The notes beneath the pieces were generated by a model. That model was not told where the DNA came from. It searched no databases and saw nothing but the letters and a program-made list of their open reading frames with translations. A program made the position numbers and the translations under genes. A stretch of DNA of 64,000 nt, taken from Biformimicrobium ophioploci (lineage in GTDB: Bacteria; Pseudomonadota; Gammaproteobacteria; Pseudomonadales; Cellvibrionaceae). Below are positions 47,403 through 56,060 of this stretch, one piece after another. The stretch lies in the NCBI RefSeq assembly GCF_030270605.1, contig NZ_BSYJ01000003.1:62001-126000 (forward strand), given 5' to 3'. Numbering within the stretch: position 1 is the first letter of the stretch; each line of letters starts with the position of its first letter.

Positions 47403-48491
47403 ATGACTGGAATTTTAGACTTAGTAACGAAGAACCTGACCTCTGACGCTGTTGGCCAGCTCGGCAAGCTGGCGGGCATTGGGGGTAGTGAAACCAAGAC
47501 CGCACTGGGGAGTGCAATACCAGCAATTCTCCACCAGATGACGCGTGCCGGTGAAACAGAGCGCGGTGCCAAGGCCTTTGGATCTGCACTCGACGATGCC
47601 AGCAGTGGCGGGATTGGTGACTGGATGTCGATGCTGACGGGCAACTCGGACAACCTCCTGAAAATGGGGGCGAACGTGCTGGGCAGTATTCTCGGTGGTG
47701 AACGCCAGACATCAGGGCTGGTGAATGTCCTGAGCCAGTTCCTGGGGCTTGAAAAGTCGGGCATGGGTAAATTGGTTGCAGCTTGCGCACCGATGATCAT
47801 CAATGTGCTTGCGGGACACCGCCGCAAGGCGGGGCTGGATAACGCGGGCATGTTGTCGTTGATGAGTTCGCAGAAAAGCGAGTTTGATAACGCGATGCCG
47901 ACAGGCCTGTTAAGCCAGATCAACAAGGTCGTGCAGTTCGCTGATCGCTCGGCGGAAAATGTGGAGCGTGCTGTGGAGCAGCCTGAGCGCCGAGGCGGCA
48001 TCCCCTGGTGGGGCTGGGCGGCTGCGCTGGCCGGTATTGGTTTACTGTTTTTCGGTTCCGGTGACAGAAATGCGCCAGAAGTGGCCGACGTGCAACCGCG
48101 CGATGAGGTCAACCAGACGGCGGTGGCACCGGAGCCGGAAGTCTCTTCCGAGATGGCAACCAGCGCCCAGCCGGGCATGCAGCCCGGTGAGCGTGCCACT
48201 TTCAACGATGTAATGTCGACTGCATCCAAAGCCGCCATGGAAGCGCAGGCGGGTAATATCGAGGAATGCATCGAGCACATGCACGAAGCCAACAAGAAGC
48301 TCTCTTCTGCCATGGAGAACATGGACCCCAATGAGCTGCAGGCTCGCACTGAAGAGGTCAAAGCTTTTGTTGCAAAACTGAGAAGCATAGAGGCGGAAAT
48401 TGAAAGCTCTCCTGAGGGCAATCCCGCTTTGTGCCATGAAATTGCCACCTTCCGCAGTCAGCTGCAGGAGCGTTTCGGCATCACTGAATAG
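47403..48491 (+). CDS. DUF937 domain protein with single membrane span
   Basis: A 362-residue protein. Residues 1-175 form DUF937-like repeats (GILDLVTKNLTSDAVGQLGKLAGI..., LGSILGG, VLSQFLGLEKSGMGKLV), which are found in bacterial YidB-like proteins. A Trp-rich membrane helix lies at about 203-220 (WWGWAAALAGIGLLFFGSG). The rest is an Ala/Glu-rich, probably periplasmic helical region with several Met and two Cys. Function is unknown. ATG at 47403 starts at the domain; an upstream extension is unlike it. A terminator follows. Confidence 0.75.
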   Translation: MTGILDLVTKNLTSDAVGQLGKLAGIGGSETKTALGSAIPAILHQMTRAGETERGAKAFGSALDDASSGGIGDWMSMLTGNSDNLLKMGANVLGSILGGERQTSGLVNVLSQFLGLEKSGMGKLVAACAPMIINVLAGHRRKAGLDNAGMLSLMSSQKSEFDNAMPTGLLSQINKVVQFADRSAENVERAVEQPERRGGIPWWGWAAALAGIGLLFFGSGDRNAPEVADVQPRDEVNQTAVAPEPEVSSEMATSAQPGMQPGERATFNDVMSTASKAAMEAQAGNIEECIEHMHEANKKLSSAMENMDPNELQARTEEVKAFVAKLRSIEAEIESSPEGNPALCHEIATFRSQLQERFGITE

Positions 48492-48516
48492 ATCTGCAGA
48501 GCAGGTCAGTTTGAGA

Positions 48517-48539
48517 GAGCCCGCATCAGCGGGCTTTTT
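48517..48539 (+). terminator. Intrinsic terminator after DUF937 gene
   Basis: Stem GAGCCCGC / GCGGGCTT around ATCA, ending in five T, 26 bases after the stop. Confidence 0.9.
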
Positions 48540-48660
48540 CATGACTGTGTCCCGCGCAGAGTCATGCTGTTACCTGTGCACACAGCGGCGAAATATAATG
48601 TCTGTAGCGCTTCTGTGTGAAGTGAAACTTTTTTGTAGCGGCGGCAATCTGGAGGGGACT

Positions 48661-49116
48661 ATGGCTAATAAAAAATTGATCGATTACCTCGAGCAAAATC
48701 ATGTGCACTATGAATCCCGGCACCATGATGACTCGTCTACGGCATTGGAAACCGCGCGCAAGGCCCATGTTCCTAGTCATGAGCTTGCGAAAACTGTACT
48801 GGTAAATGTGGATGGTGAGCTGGCCATGGCTGTGCTACCGGCAGACGAGCGTATAGACCTGGAAAAAGTCAGACAGACAGCACGTGCGCGCCGGGTCACG
48901 CTAGCCACCGAATCTGCCTTTGAAGAGCGTTTCGATGACTGTGAAGTGGGTGCCATGTCCCCGTTTGGCAACCTGTACGGTATGGATGTCTATGCCAGTG
49001 ATCACCTGGCTGAGGATGCGCAGATTGCTTTCAGTGGCGGTACGCATCACGAGGTGATCCAGCTCGCCTACCGGGATTTCGAGCGACTGGTGCACCCGAA
49101 AATTGTGGCGTCCTGA
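48661..49116 (+). CDS. YbaK/ProX-type aminoacyl-tRNA deacylase-like protein
   Basis: A 151-residue cytoplasmic protein of the YbaK/EbsC editing-domain family. Features are HVPSHELAKTVLVNVDGELAMAVLPADERIDL (with the conserved Lys of ELAKTV), and GAMSPFGNLYGMDVYASDHL. Family members hydrolyse mischarged tRNAs such as Cys- or Ala-tRNAPro; the preferred tRNA here is unknown. GGAGGGG lies seven bases before the ATG. It is flanked by terminators, so monocistronic. Confidence 0.88.
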   Translation: MANKKLIDYLEQNHVHYESRHHDDSSTALETARKAHVPSHELAKTVLVNVDGELAMAVLPADERIDLEKVRQTARARRVTLATESAFEERFDDCEVGAMSPFGNLYGMDVYASDHLAEDAQIAFSGGTHHEVIQLAYRDFERLVHPKIVAS

Positions 49117-49150
49117 ACCGATTCGACGTTTGAAAGCATAGTTGGAGGAA

Positions 49151-49177
49151 AAGAGCCCGCGATAGCGGGCTCTTTTC
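49151..49177 (+). terminator. Intrinsic terminator after YbaK-like gene
   Basis: Perfect ten-bp stem AAGAGCCCGC / GCGGGCTCTT around GATA, followed by TT; 34 bases after the stop. Confidence 0.85.
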
Positions 49178-49267
49178 GTGAGCTCTCTGTTATCGGATGT
49201 TATTGCACTCTTTCCCTAAGGGGTACAGGATTAGGATCCAGACAGCCAGCTGAAGAAAGAAATAATA

Positions 49268-50494
49268 ATGAACCAGACGACATCGGTAAGTGCGGTATCC
49301 CTGGAAAGCACCGGAGAGAATGAAGAAACGGTTTCAGTTTTGAAATCACGCCTTCCATCGATCGACTTCGCTCGCGGCCTGGTGATGGTCATCATGGCGC
49401 TCGACCATGTGCGGGATTACCTATCCAGCGCTCGATATGGCCTTGTCGGTTTTGCCGAGGCTGATGGTGCTTACTTTTTTACACGCTGGATAACACATTT
49501 CTGTGCCCCTCTTTTCGTGTTGCTGGCGGGAATTAGTGTCGGACTTATGCATGCAAGCCGAACACCCAGAGAACTCAGTATGTTCCTGCTTACAAGAGGC
49601 ATCTGGTTGATCCTGATAGAACAGACCGTAATGGTGTTTGGTTGGTCATTTGGCGGAGGCCAGGGTTACGCGTTGTTGCTGGGTACTCTTTCTATGATTG
49701 GCTTTTGCATGCTTAGCATGGCTGCATTTATCTGGTTGCCGAAGCGTCTGCTATTGGTGATGTCCCTGCTGATGATATTTGGCCACAATCTCCTCGATGG
49801 AGTACTACCGATGGAGGCCGCAGCAGCTCAAGGTAATGTACCGGTCTGGTATGCTCTGCACGAGGATTTTTTCACTTTTTCCCTGGGTGTACCTATGGCG
49901 GTTGTTTACCCTCTGATTCCTTGGGTTGCAGTCATGCCGCTCGGTTACCTATTGGCTGACTTGTACAGCGGCCCTGAACTAGAGCGTCGACGCACGCTGG
50001 TCCTCGCAGGCGCTGCCTGTGTGGCCCTCTTCTTCGTCCTGCGGGGTTTCAACCTCTACGGTGATCCTGAACTCTGGTCGACTCAGGAGAGCCTCAGTCT
50101 CACTCTGGTGTCATTTTTTAATGTGGAAAAGTACCCACCATCTCTGTTATTTCTGCTGATGACCCTTGGGCCCGGCTTACTGCTTATGGCGTTTTCGGAA
50201 AGGTTGCGAGGGCCGCTCGTTAAGGTGATTACAACCTTCGGCAAGGTGCCATTTGCTTATTACATCCTGCATATTTACCTCGCGCATTTGCTGGCACTTG
50301 CGCTTGCGGAGTGGCAGGGCGCTGGCTGGCGCGCGGCAGCTGTAGGCTGGTGGGAGTTTCCGGAGGGATTTGGAGTATCCCTGCCACTGGTCTACCTGGC
50401 CTGGATTCTGGTGGTTGCTTTGCTGTACCCATTCTGTCGCTGGCTTGCTGCAGTAAAAGCCCGCCGTCGCGATTGGTGGCTCAGCTACTTGTAG
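49268..50494 (+). CDS. DUF1624/HGSNAT-like membrane acyltransferase
   Basis: A 408-residue polytopic protein with about ten membrane helices. SIDFARGLVMVIMALDHVRDY at about 35-55 is the signature of the heparan-alpha-glucosaminide N-acetyltransferase catalytic domain family, with the conserved HxxxD-like DH pair at the membrane surface. The N-terminal 25 residues are polar and cytoplasmic. Family members are predicted to transfer acetyl groups across membranes; the acceptor is unknown. Preceded by a terminator, with the MFS gene 118 bases downstream. Confidence 0.82.
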   Translation: MNQTTSVSAVSLESTGENEETVSVLKSRLPSIDFARGLVMVIMALDHVRDYLSSARYGLVGFAEADGAYFFTRWITHFCAPLFVLLAGISVGLMHASRTPRELSMFLLTRGIWLILIEQTVMVFGWSFGGGQGYALLLGTLSMIGFCMLSMAAFIWLPKRLLLVMSLLMIFGHNLLDGVLPMEAAAAQGNVPVWYALHEDFFTFSLGVPMAVVYPLIPWVAVMPLGYLLADLYSGPELERRRTLVLAGAACVALFFVLRGFNLYGDPELWSTQESLSLTLVSFFNVEKYPPSLLFLLMTLGPGLLLMAFSERLRGPLVKVITTFGKVPFAYYILHIYLAHLLALALAEWQGAGWRAAAVGWWEFPEGFGVSLPLVYLAWILVVALLYPFCRWLAAVKARRRDWWLSYL

Positions 50495-50612
50495 GTTTGG
50501 TGGCTTGTAGGTTTGTTGGTGTTCGAATCAGGGATGGAGGTAACAGTAGCCTTAAGATTGCATTCCCCCGTGCAACAACCTAGTCTGCGTCGATCAATTG
50601 GAGAGTTCGAAG

Positions 50613-51848
50613 ATGGACGCAGTTCGGGCACGGGGCATACTGGCCGGTGTAATCCTCATATCGCTGGTCAGCACGGCCGGCATCGCACTGCCGTATCCGA
50701 TTCTCTCCCCATTATTCCTGACCGGCGAGCCGACACCGCTCACTAATTATCTTGGCCTGCCCCCCAAGCTGTTACTCGGTATCCTTCTGGCGCTGTACCC
50801 GCTCGGTATGCTGGTGGGTGGCTCCATTATCGGTGCTTTGTCGGACCGTTACGGGCGCCGGCGTACCCTTTCGATCACGTTGGGGTTGGCGGCATTGGGA
50901 TATGTGGCAACCGCCCTTGCTGTGGTTCAGGAAAGCTTTCCGCTGTTTGCGCTGGCACGGCTGGTTACAGGGTTCTGCGAGGGTAATATCGCGGTTGCCC
51001 GGGCTGTTGCACTGGACCTGCACCCGCATGTGTCGCGCGAGCGCGCAATGGCACTGGTTTATGCGGCGAGTTACGCGGGCTGGCTGATAGGCCCGCTGAC
51101 TGGTGGCTATCTGGCTCCGCTGGGAATCGACACAGTGTTTTACGTGGCGGCCACTGCCATGGCGCTGAGCATGGTGGTTATTGTGGTGGTGCTGCCGCGT
51201 GATCGGGTCGCTGCGGGTGCAGGCGCGGCACCGCCGAAGCGGCTATGGGACGCGATGCGCGAAGACAACTCTGTGCACCTGCTGCGGGAACCGGCCATCG
51301 CACGCATGATGGGGTATCACTTCCTGTTTACCCTGGGGCTCAACACCTTCTACGAGATGTATCCGTTGTGGCTGGTAGAAGCGCAGGGGCAGGGCAGCCT
51401 GGAAATCGCCTGGACAACAGTGGTGGTTACCGCCTTTATGATTGGTACCAGCGCACTGGTGGTAACGCCGGTGGCGCGGAGTATCGGCGGCGAACGGGTG
51501 GTTGTCTGGTTTACGGTTTTGCTGGGTTTACTGCTATTGATGTCCCCACTGATTGAAGGCGTGGGCCTGTATGTCGGCTTTGCCTGCGTGGGTGTTGCGA
51601 TCGCCTTTGTGAATGGTGCCTTTCCCAGTTTGATGTCGGCCCGCTTCGGTGAGCGAGGCGAGGGGCGTGTCATGGGGCTGCTGGTCACTTCTTTCTGTCT
51701 CGCCAACGTATTGATGGCACTGGGCGGGAGCCTGCTGGCAATGTTGAATATCCACTGGCCTATGTTACTGGCGGGTGTGCTTTGCCTGCTAGCCGCTGGC
51801 TGGTTTGTATGGGTACAAAAGCACGCTGCAGGAGCCGCGGTAGAGTGA
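50613..51848 (+). CDS. MFS transporter
   Basis: A 411-residue major-facilitator protein with 12 predicted helices. The motif A loop is GALSDRYGRRRTL between helices 2 and 3, and RLVTGFCEGNIAVARAVALDL is helix 4. It resembles TetA/Bcr-like drug:H+ antiporters in layout, but the substrate is unknown. ATG at 50613 has GGAGAG eight bases upstream; TTG at 50598 is also in frame. Confidence 0.87.
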   Translation: MDAVRARGILAGVILISLVSTAGIALPYPILSPLFLTGEPTPLTNYLGLPPKLLLGILLALYPLGMLVGGSIIGALSDRYGRRRTLSITLGLAALGYVATALAVVQESFPLFALARLVTGFCEGNIAVARAVALDLHPHVSRERAMALVYAASYAGWLIGPLTGGYLAPLGIDTVFYVAATAMALSMVVIVVVLPRDRVAAGAGAAPPKRLWDAMREDNSVHLLREPAIARMMGYHFLFTLGLNTFYEMYPLWLVEAQGQGSLEIAWTTVVVTAFMIGTSALVVTPVARSIGGERVVVWFTVLLGLLLLMSPLIEGVGLYVGFACVGVAIAFVNGAFPSLMSARFGERGEGRVMGLLVTSFCLANVLMALGGSLLAMLNIHWPMLLAGVLCLLAAGWFVWVQKHAAGAAVE

Positions 51849-51926
51849 ATATTTTTGAGGCTAAATGTCACTGTTACTGGGCCCGGCTTCGGGGCAGAAT
51901 GGCTGCATAACGACAAGGAGGAGAAT

Positions 51927-52406
51927 ATGGGTTCCGTTTACGATTTCAGTGCCAAGACCATTTCCGGCGAAGAGCAGTCCATGCGTGATTTCGAGGGCAA
52001 GGTCTTGCTCATCGTCAACACTGCGTCCAAATGTGGCTTTACCCCCCAGTACAAGGGTCTGGAAGCCCTGTACGAGAAGTACCGCGAACAGGGTTTTGAG
52101 GTGCTCGGGTTCCCCTGCAACCAGTTCGGCCAGCAGGAGCCGGGTGGCGAAGAGGAGATCCAGCAGTTCTGCGAGCTGAACTTCGGCGTATCCTTTCCGA
52201 TGTTCGAGAAGGTGGACGTCAACGGTAAGGATGCCCATCCGCTGTTCGAGCACCTGAAAGAGAAGGGCCCGGGTATCCTCGGCAGCCGGGCTATCAAGTG
52301 GAACTTCACCAAGTTCCTTGTGGGCCGCGATGGCGAGGTGATCCAGCGCTACGCGCCCAAGGACAAGCCGGAAAACCTGACGGCGGCCGTAGAGGCGCAG
52401 CTGTAA
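51927..52406 (+). CDS. gpx: Glutathione peroxidase (Cys type)
   Basis: A 159-residue peroxidase. The active site has Cys in place of Sec (NTASKCGFTPQYKGLE, Cys36), with the Gln and Trp partners in GFPCNQFGQQEPG and IKWNFTKFLVGRDGEVIQRYAP. It reduces peroxides with glutathione or thioredoxin. ATG at 51927 has AAGGAGG nine bases upstream. It lies 78 bases after the MFS gene; together with the Prx-Grx fusion it is the second peroxidase of the window. Confidence 0.95.
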   Translation: MGSVYDFSAKTISGEEQSMRDFEGKVLLIVNTASKCGFTPQYKGLEALYEKYREQGFEVLGFPCNQFGQQEPGGEEEIQQFCELNFGVSFPMFEKVDVNGKDAHPLFEHLKEKGPGILGSRAIKWNFTKFLVGRDGEVIQRYAPKDKPENLTAAVEAQL

Positions 52407-52430
52407 CCAGTTCCTGCTCCCGAAATCTTG

Positions 52431-52483
52431 CTCCCGGCTGGCGGAATTAAGGACAATTTTGCTCCACCGCCAGCCTCTGGGAG
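52431..52483. repeat. Long hairpin between gpx and leuA
   Basis: CTCCCGGCTGGCGG (52431-52444) pairs with CCGCCAGCC (52467-52475) plus, after a TCT bulge, GGGAG (52479-52483): a 14-bp stem with a 22-base loop. No T-run follows. It may terminate gpx weakly or shape the leuA leader. Confidence 0.5.
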
Positions 52484-52607
52484 AGAAAACCACTTTCTTG
52501 CCGCAGGGAGCCTGTAGCCTGTTGCGGCGCTTTGTGCACAGCCGATATAGTCGGGCGTTTATGTCTCCAAAATAGTCTAACGATAAGAGTTAAAAGGGAT
52601 CCGGGCG

Positions 52608-54161
52608 ATGAGCGACGCTGCCACCCAGAAAGACAAGCTGGTTATTTTTGATACAACCCTGCGCGACGGTGAGCAGAGCCCCGGCGCCTCCATGACCCGC
52701 GAGGAAAAGATCCGCATTGCCAAGATGCTGGAGAAGATGCGTGTCGACGTGATCGAGGCAGGCTTTGCCATTGCCAGCCCCGGCGACTTCGAGTCGGTGC
52801 GTTCCGTCGCGGAGGTGATCAAGGATTCCACCGTCTGCTCCCTGGCCCGAGCGGTCAAAGCCGATATCGAGCGTGCCGGTGAGGCCATCAAGCCGGCCAA
52901 TTCCGGCCGTATTCACACCTTTATTGCCACCAGCCCAATCCACATGCAGTACAAGCTGCAGATGGAGCCGGAAAAGGTGCTCGAGCAGGCGGTCAATGCG
53001 GTCAAGATGGCACGCAACTTCACTGATAACGTGGAGTTCTCCTGTGAAGATGCCAGTCGCTCGGAGTTCGACTTCCTGTGCCGTATTATCGAGGCCGTCA
53101 TCGACGCCGGTGCTGGCACGATCAACCTGCCGGATACCGTCGGTTACGGCGAGCCGGGCGAGTTTGGGGCCATGTTCGGGAGCCTGATCAAGGCGATCCC
53201 GAATTCCGACAAGGCGATCTTCTCCGCCCACTGCCACAACGATCTTGGCCTGGCGGTGGCCAACTCCCTGTCCGCCGTGATGCACGGTGCTCGCCAGGTC
53301 GAGTGCACCATCAATGGCCTGGGTGAGCGCGCCGGCAATGCGTCGCTGGAGGAAATCGTGATGGCGGTGAAGACCCGCCACGACCTGATGCCTGTGACCA
53401 CCAATATCGACCCGGTACATATCGTGCCCACCTCGCGCCTGGTGTCCTCCATTACCGGTTTCCCGGTGCAGCCGAACAAGGCCATCGTGGGTGCCAATGC
53501 CTTCGCGCATGAATCCGGTATCCACCAGGATGGCGTGCTCAAGTTCCGTGAGACCTATGAGATCATGAAGGCCGAGGATGTGGGCTGGAACACCAACAAG
53601 CTGGTGCTCGGCAAGCACTCCGGCCGTGCGGCGGTCAAGGCGCGCTTCGAGGAGCTGGGCATTACCTTTGACAGCCAGGAAGCGCTGAATGAGGCGTTCG
53701 GCCGCTTCAAGGCGCTGGCAGACAAGAAGCACGAGATTTTTGACGAGGATCTGCAGGCGCTGGTCGGTGACAGCACCCACGAGGTGAAGGAAAAGTTCAG
53801 CCTTGTCGGCCTCGAAGTGATCAGCAAGACCGGTGCTCGCCCGAGCGCGACCCTGGACCTGGTAATTGAGGACGCTGCCGTCAAGGCCCACGCCGAGGGC
53901 AGTGGCCCCGTGGATGCGACCTTCAAGGCGATCGAGTCCGTGGTCAACAGCGGTTCCGAGCTGAAGCTCTACTCCGTCAATGCGGTAACCGAAGGCACTG
54001 ACTCCCTCGGTGACGTGACGGTGCGCCTGGAGCGCGGCGGTCATCTGGTCAACGGCGTGGGTTCGGATACCGATGTGGTGGTGGCCTCTGCCAAGGCCTA
54101 CCTGGATGCACTGAACCTGCTGGAATCCGGCGTGGCCGCGGAAGCCAAAGAAGGCGTCTGA
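52608..54161 (+). CDS. leuA: 2-isopropylmalate synthase
   Basis: A 517-residue enzyme that commits 2-ketoisovalerate and acetyl-CoA to leucine synthesis. The TIM barrel begins [23 protein letters not shown] and has the metal-binding [16 protein letters not shown]; the allosteric leucine-binding domain is from about residue 390 ([19 protein letters not shown]) to the end. The length is normal for the type I enzyme. No leucine-rich leader peptide was found in the 201-bp upstream region. It is followed by the holD-like gene after 36 bases. Confidence 0.98.
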   Translation: MSDAATQKDKLVIFDTTLRDGEQSPGASMTREEKIRIAKMLEKMRVDVIEAGFAIASPGDFESVRSVAEVIKDSTVCSLARAVKADIERAGEAIKPANSGRIHTFIATSPIHMQYKLQMEPEKVLEQAVNAVKMARNFTDNVEFSCEDASRSEFDFLCRIIEAVIDAGAGTINLPDTVGYGEPGEFGAMFGSLIKAIPNSDKAIFSAHCHNDLGLAVANSLSAVMHGARQVECTINGLGERAGNASLEEIVMAVKTRHDLMPVTTNIDPVHIVPTSRLVSSITGFPVQPNKAIVGANAFAHESGIHQDGVLKFRETYEIMKAEDVGWNTNKLVLGKHSGRAAVKARFEELGITFDSQEALNEAFGRFKALADKKHEIFDEDLQALVGDSTHEVKEKFSLVGLEVISKTGARPSATLDLVIEDAAVKAHAEGSGPVDATFKAIESVVNSGSELKLYSVNAVTEGTDSLGDVTVRLERGGHLVNGVGSDTDVVVASAKAYLDALNLLESGVAAEAKEGV

Positions 54162-54197
54162 ATTTCAGTGCCCTTATAGCGACAGAGACTGTTATTG

Positions 54198-54980
54198 ATG
54201 AACGAACTGCGTAGAGCGGAATATCTGAATGCACTCGGCGTGGCGAGCTATATGCCGCGCCGGCTGCTGCCGCTCGCGCCCAAGCCGCGATTGGCCCAGT
54301 TACCTGTCGAGAAACGGCCGGAGGCCAGGCAGGAGCCACAAGTGGCGCCTGGGGTGCAGCTCGGGCAGGTCGAACAGGCTTCGTCACCTGCGCAGGTGGC
54401 TTCCGTTATCGATCGCATCGAGGTCGCTGTCGATGGCACTGTCGATAGCGCACGGCAGGCACCGCGCGCGCCGGTTGTGGAGGCTGCGGCTGTAGCACCC
54501 ACAGCACAGCAGGCAGCGGAGCCGTTCGTGCTGAATTGCTGGTGGATGGGCGAGCAGCTGCTGGCCATCGACAGCCACGCGCCGGGTGTCGCCCTGCCAC
54601 TGGAAAAACTGTTTGCGAATATGGTGTGCGCGCTGGAATGGCACAAGCTGCCGTTGGCGCGCCATCGCCTGCAGTGGCCACTGGCCCAGGACCGCTTCTC
54701 GGCACAGGCCGGCGAAGACGATGCGCGCGAAATGTGCCTGTCCTGGCTGGAAGCCGTGGCTGAGAAACGCCCGACTGCGGAAATCTGGTTGATGGGCGAT
54801 GCCGCCCGTCGCTTCTGTGCACCGGTGGAGTTGTCCGGCCCCACCGCAACCTGGACACAGAACGGTAACGAGGCCCGCGTTGTGGCCTTCCCGAGCCTGA
54901 CTGAACTGTTGCAGGCGCCGGCGCGCAAGCGCGACGTCTGGCAGCTGATGCAGAAGCTCTACCTGCAGCCAGCCGGCTGA
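54198..54980 (+). CDS. holD: HolD-like DNA polymerase III psi subunit (candidate)
   Basis: A 260-residue protein ending on the ATG of rimI, exactly as E. coli holD precedes rimI. Its N-terminus RRAEYLNALGVASYMPRRLLP resembles E. coli psi RRDWQLQQLGITQWSLRRPG, and its C-terminus FPSLTELLQAPARKRDVWQLM resembles SPALTDLRANPTARAALWQQI. Between them lies a long Ala/Pro/Glu-rich insert (about 30-115) that makes it twice the length of E. coli psi. A cryptic, elongated psi next to rimI is known from Pseudomonas. Psi links the clamp loader to SSB through chi. The ATG at 54198 is preferred over TTG at 54195. Confidence 0.72.
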   Translation: MNELRRAEYLNALGVASYMPRRLLPLAPKPRLAQLPVEKRPEARQEPQVAPGVQLGQVEQASSPAQVASVIDRIEVAVDGTVDSARQAPRAPVVEAAAVAPTAQQAAEPFVLNCWWMGEQLLAIDSHAPGVALPLEKLFANMVCALEWHKLPLARHRLQWPLAQDRFSAQAGEDDAREMCLSWLEAVAEKRPTAEIWLMGDAARRFCAPVELSGPTATWTQNGNEARVVAFPSLTELLQAPARKRDVWQLMQKLYLQPAG

Positions 54981-55459
54981 TGGACCAATTCCCCTCCCTC
55001 GATTTGCGCAGGGCAGTAGTGGCGGACGCTGTCGCCATGGCTACTGTGGCCGCGCAGGTCAACTCTCATCCCTGGTCCGAAAAACTTTACCGCGAAAGTA
55101 TCGAGCAGGGGCACGCTTGCTGGGTGGTGTATGACGCAGGCGTGCTCGTCGCTGCCGCGGTGTTCCGCCAGATCTGCGATGAGGCGGAGTTGCTGGATGT
55201 GTTTGTGGCGCCGGCATGGCAGGGGCGGGGGCTGGCGACTGCGCTATTGCATACCCGCATTACGGCGCTACCGCTGGATGCGGAGCGGGTCTTTCTGGAA
55301 GTGCGCGCCTCGAACAGTGCCGCCATCGCGCTGTACAGCAAACTGGGTTTCGGCGAGGTGGGCCTGCGTCGTGGCTACTACCCGGCTAATCTCGCCGCAG
55401 GCGCTGATCCTGCCTCCACCGGCCGTGAAGATGCGATCCTGATGGCGCTGCTGCGCTGA
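54980..55459 (+). CDS. rimI: Ribosomal-protein-alanine acetyltransferase RimI
   Basis: A 159-residue GNAT acetyltransferase for the N-terminal alanine of ribosomal protein S18. The acetyl-CoA loop is VFVAPAWQGRGLATALL, and the C-terminal signature ASNSAAIALYSKLGFGEVGLRRGYYP is typical. The start codon overlaps the holD-like stop (TGATG), so translation is coupled. Confidence 0.93.
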   Translation: MDQFPSLDLRRAVVADAVAMATVAAQVNSHPWSEKLYRESIEQGHACWVVYDAGVLVAAAVFRQICDEAELLDVFVAPAWQGRGLATALLHTRITALPLDAERVFLEVRASNSAAIALYSKLGFGEVGLRRGYYPANLAAGADPASTGREDAILMALLR

Positions 55460-55478
55460 ATCGCCCCTCAAAATTTTA

Positions 55479-56060
55479 TTATTGCTTGACCGGCCTTTTC
55501 TGCAGCTTGCGCTGCAGGGTGCGCCGGTGCATGCCGAGCGCCCGTGCCGTCGCAGAGATGTTGCCCTCGTTTTCCGCCAGCACCCGCTGGATATGTTCCC
55601 ACTCAACCCGTCCCACGGAAGGTGGATTGTCGGGCAGCGGTGTCTGCACAAGCGCTTCTTCGGCCTCGGCTGCCGGCTGGCCGGCAAGTGCTGCAGCAAC
55701 CGCCTCCCCGGTGGCCGGCTTGCACAGATAGTCGTTGGCACCCAGTTTGATCGCGGCAACGGCGGTGGACACGCTGGAATAGCCGGTAAGCATCAGGATG
55801 CGCGCGTGTGGATTGCGGGCGCGCAGTGGTTCGATCAGGTGCAGGCCGCTGTCATTGCCGATCTTCAGATCCAGCAGGGCGCAGTCAAAATCCTGCTGCG
55901 CGATCAGCGCCAGTGCAGCCTCTACAGAGGCCGCATCGGCAATCGCAAACCCCTGTCGCTCCAGCGCGCGCTTCATCAGGCGCAGCGCCGTCTCGTCGTC
56001 ATCAACCAGGAGGCAGCGCGGTTCAGGCATGGAAAGCTCAGGCATGGACAGTTCAGGCAT
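55479..56060 (-). CDS. RegA/PrrA-type response regulator
   Basis: A 193-residue regulator if the first ATG is used. The receiver domain has the DDD acidic pocket, phosphoacceptor aspartate in CALLDLKIGND (Asp54 from ATG 56024) and Lys in DYLCKP. A short linker leads to a Fis-type helix-turn-helix at the C-terminus (EGNISATARALGMHRRTLQRKLQKRP), the RegA signature. Three in-frame ATGs at 56060, 56045 and 56030 lie in a 15-bp tandem repeat (MPELS-MPELS-MPEP), so the true start is ambiguous. Its start overlaps the end of the RegB-like kinase by eight bases. Confidence 0.92.
   Translation of the reverse strand: MPELSMPELSMPEPRCLLVDDDETALRLMKRALERQGFAIADAASVEAALALIAQQDFDCALLDLKIGNDSGLHLIEPLRARNPHARILMLTGYSSVSTAVAAIKLGANDYLCKPATGEAVAAALAGQPAAEAEEALVQTPLPDNPPSVGRVEWEHIQRVLAENEGNISATARALGMHRRTLQRKLQKRPVKQ
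56022..56060 (-). repeat. 15-bp tandem repeat at response-regulator start
   Basis: Two full units and a partial third: ATGCCTGAACTGTCC, ATGCCTGAGCTTTCC, ATGCCTGAA. Each unit begins with an in-frame ATG, giving three candidate starts 15 bases apart. Confidence 0.85.

Noticed and set aside
52407-52607. Leucine leader peptide before leuA
   Set aside because: No short ORF with a run of leucine codons was found; only a long hairpin is present.
52590-54044. 484-codon open frame antisense to leuA
   Set aside because: leuA is unambiguous; the opposite frame is His/Gly-rich with no domain.
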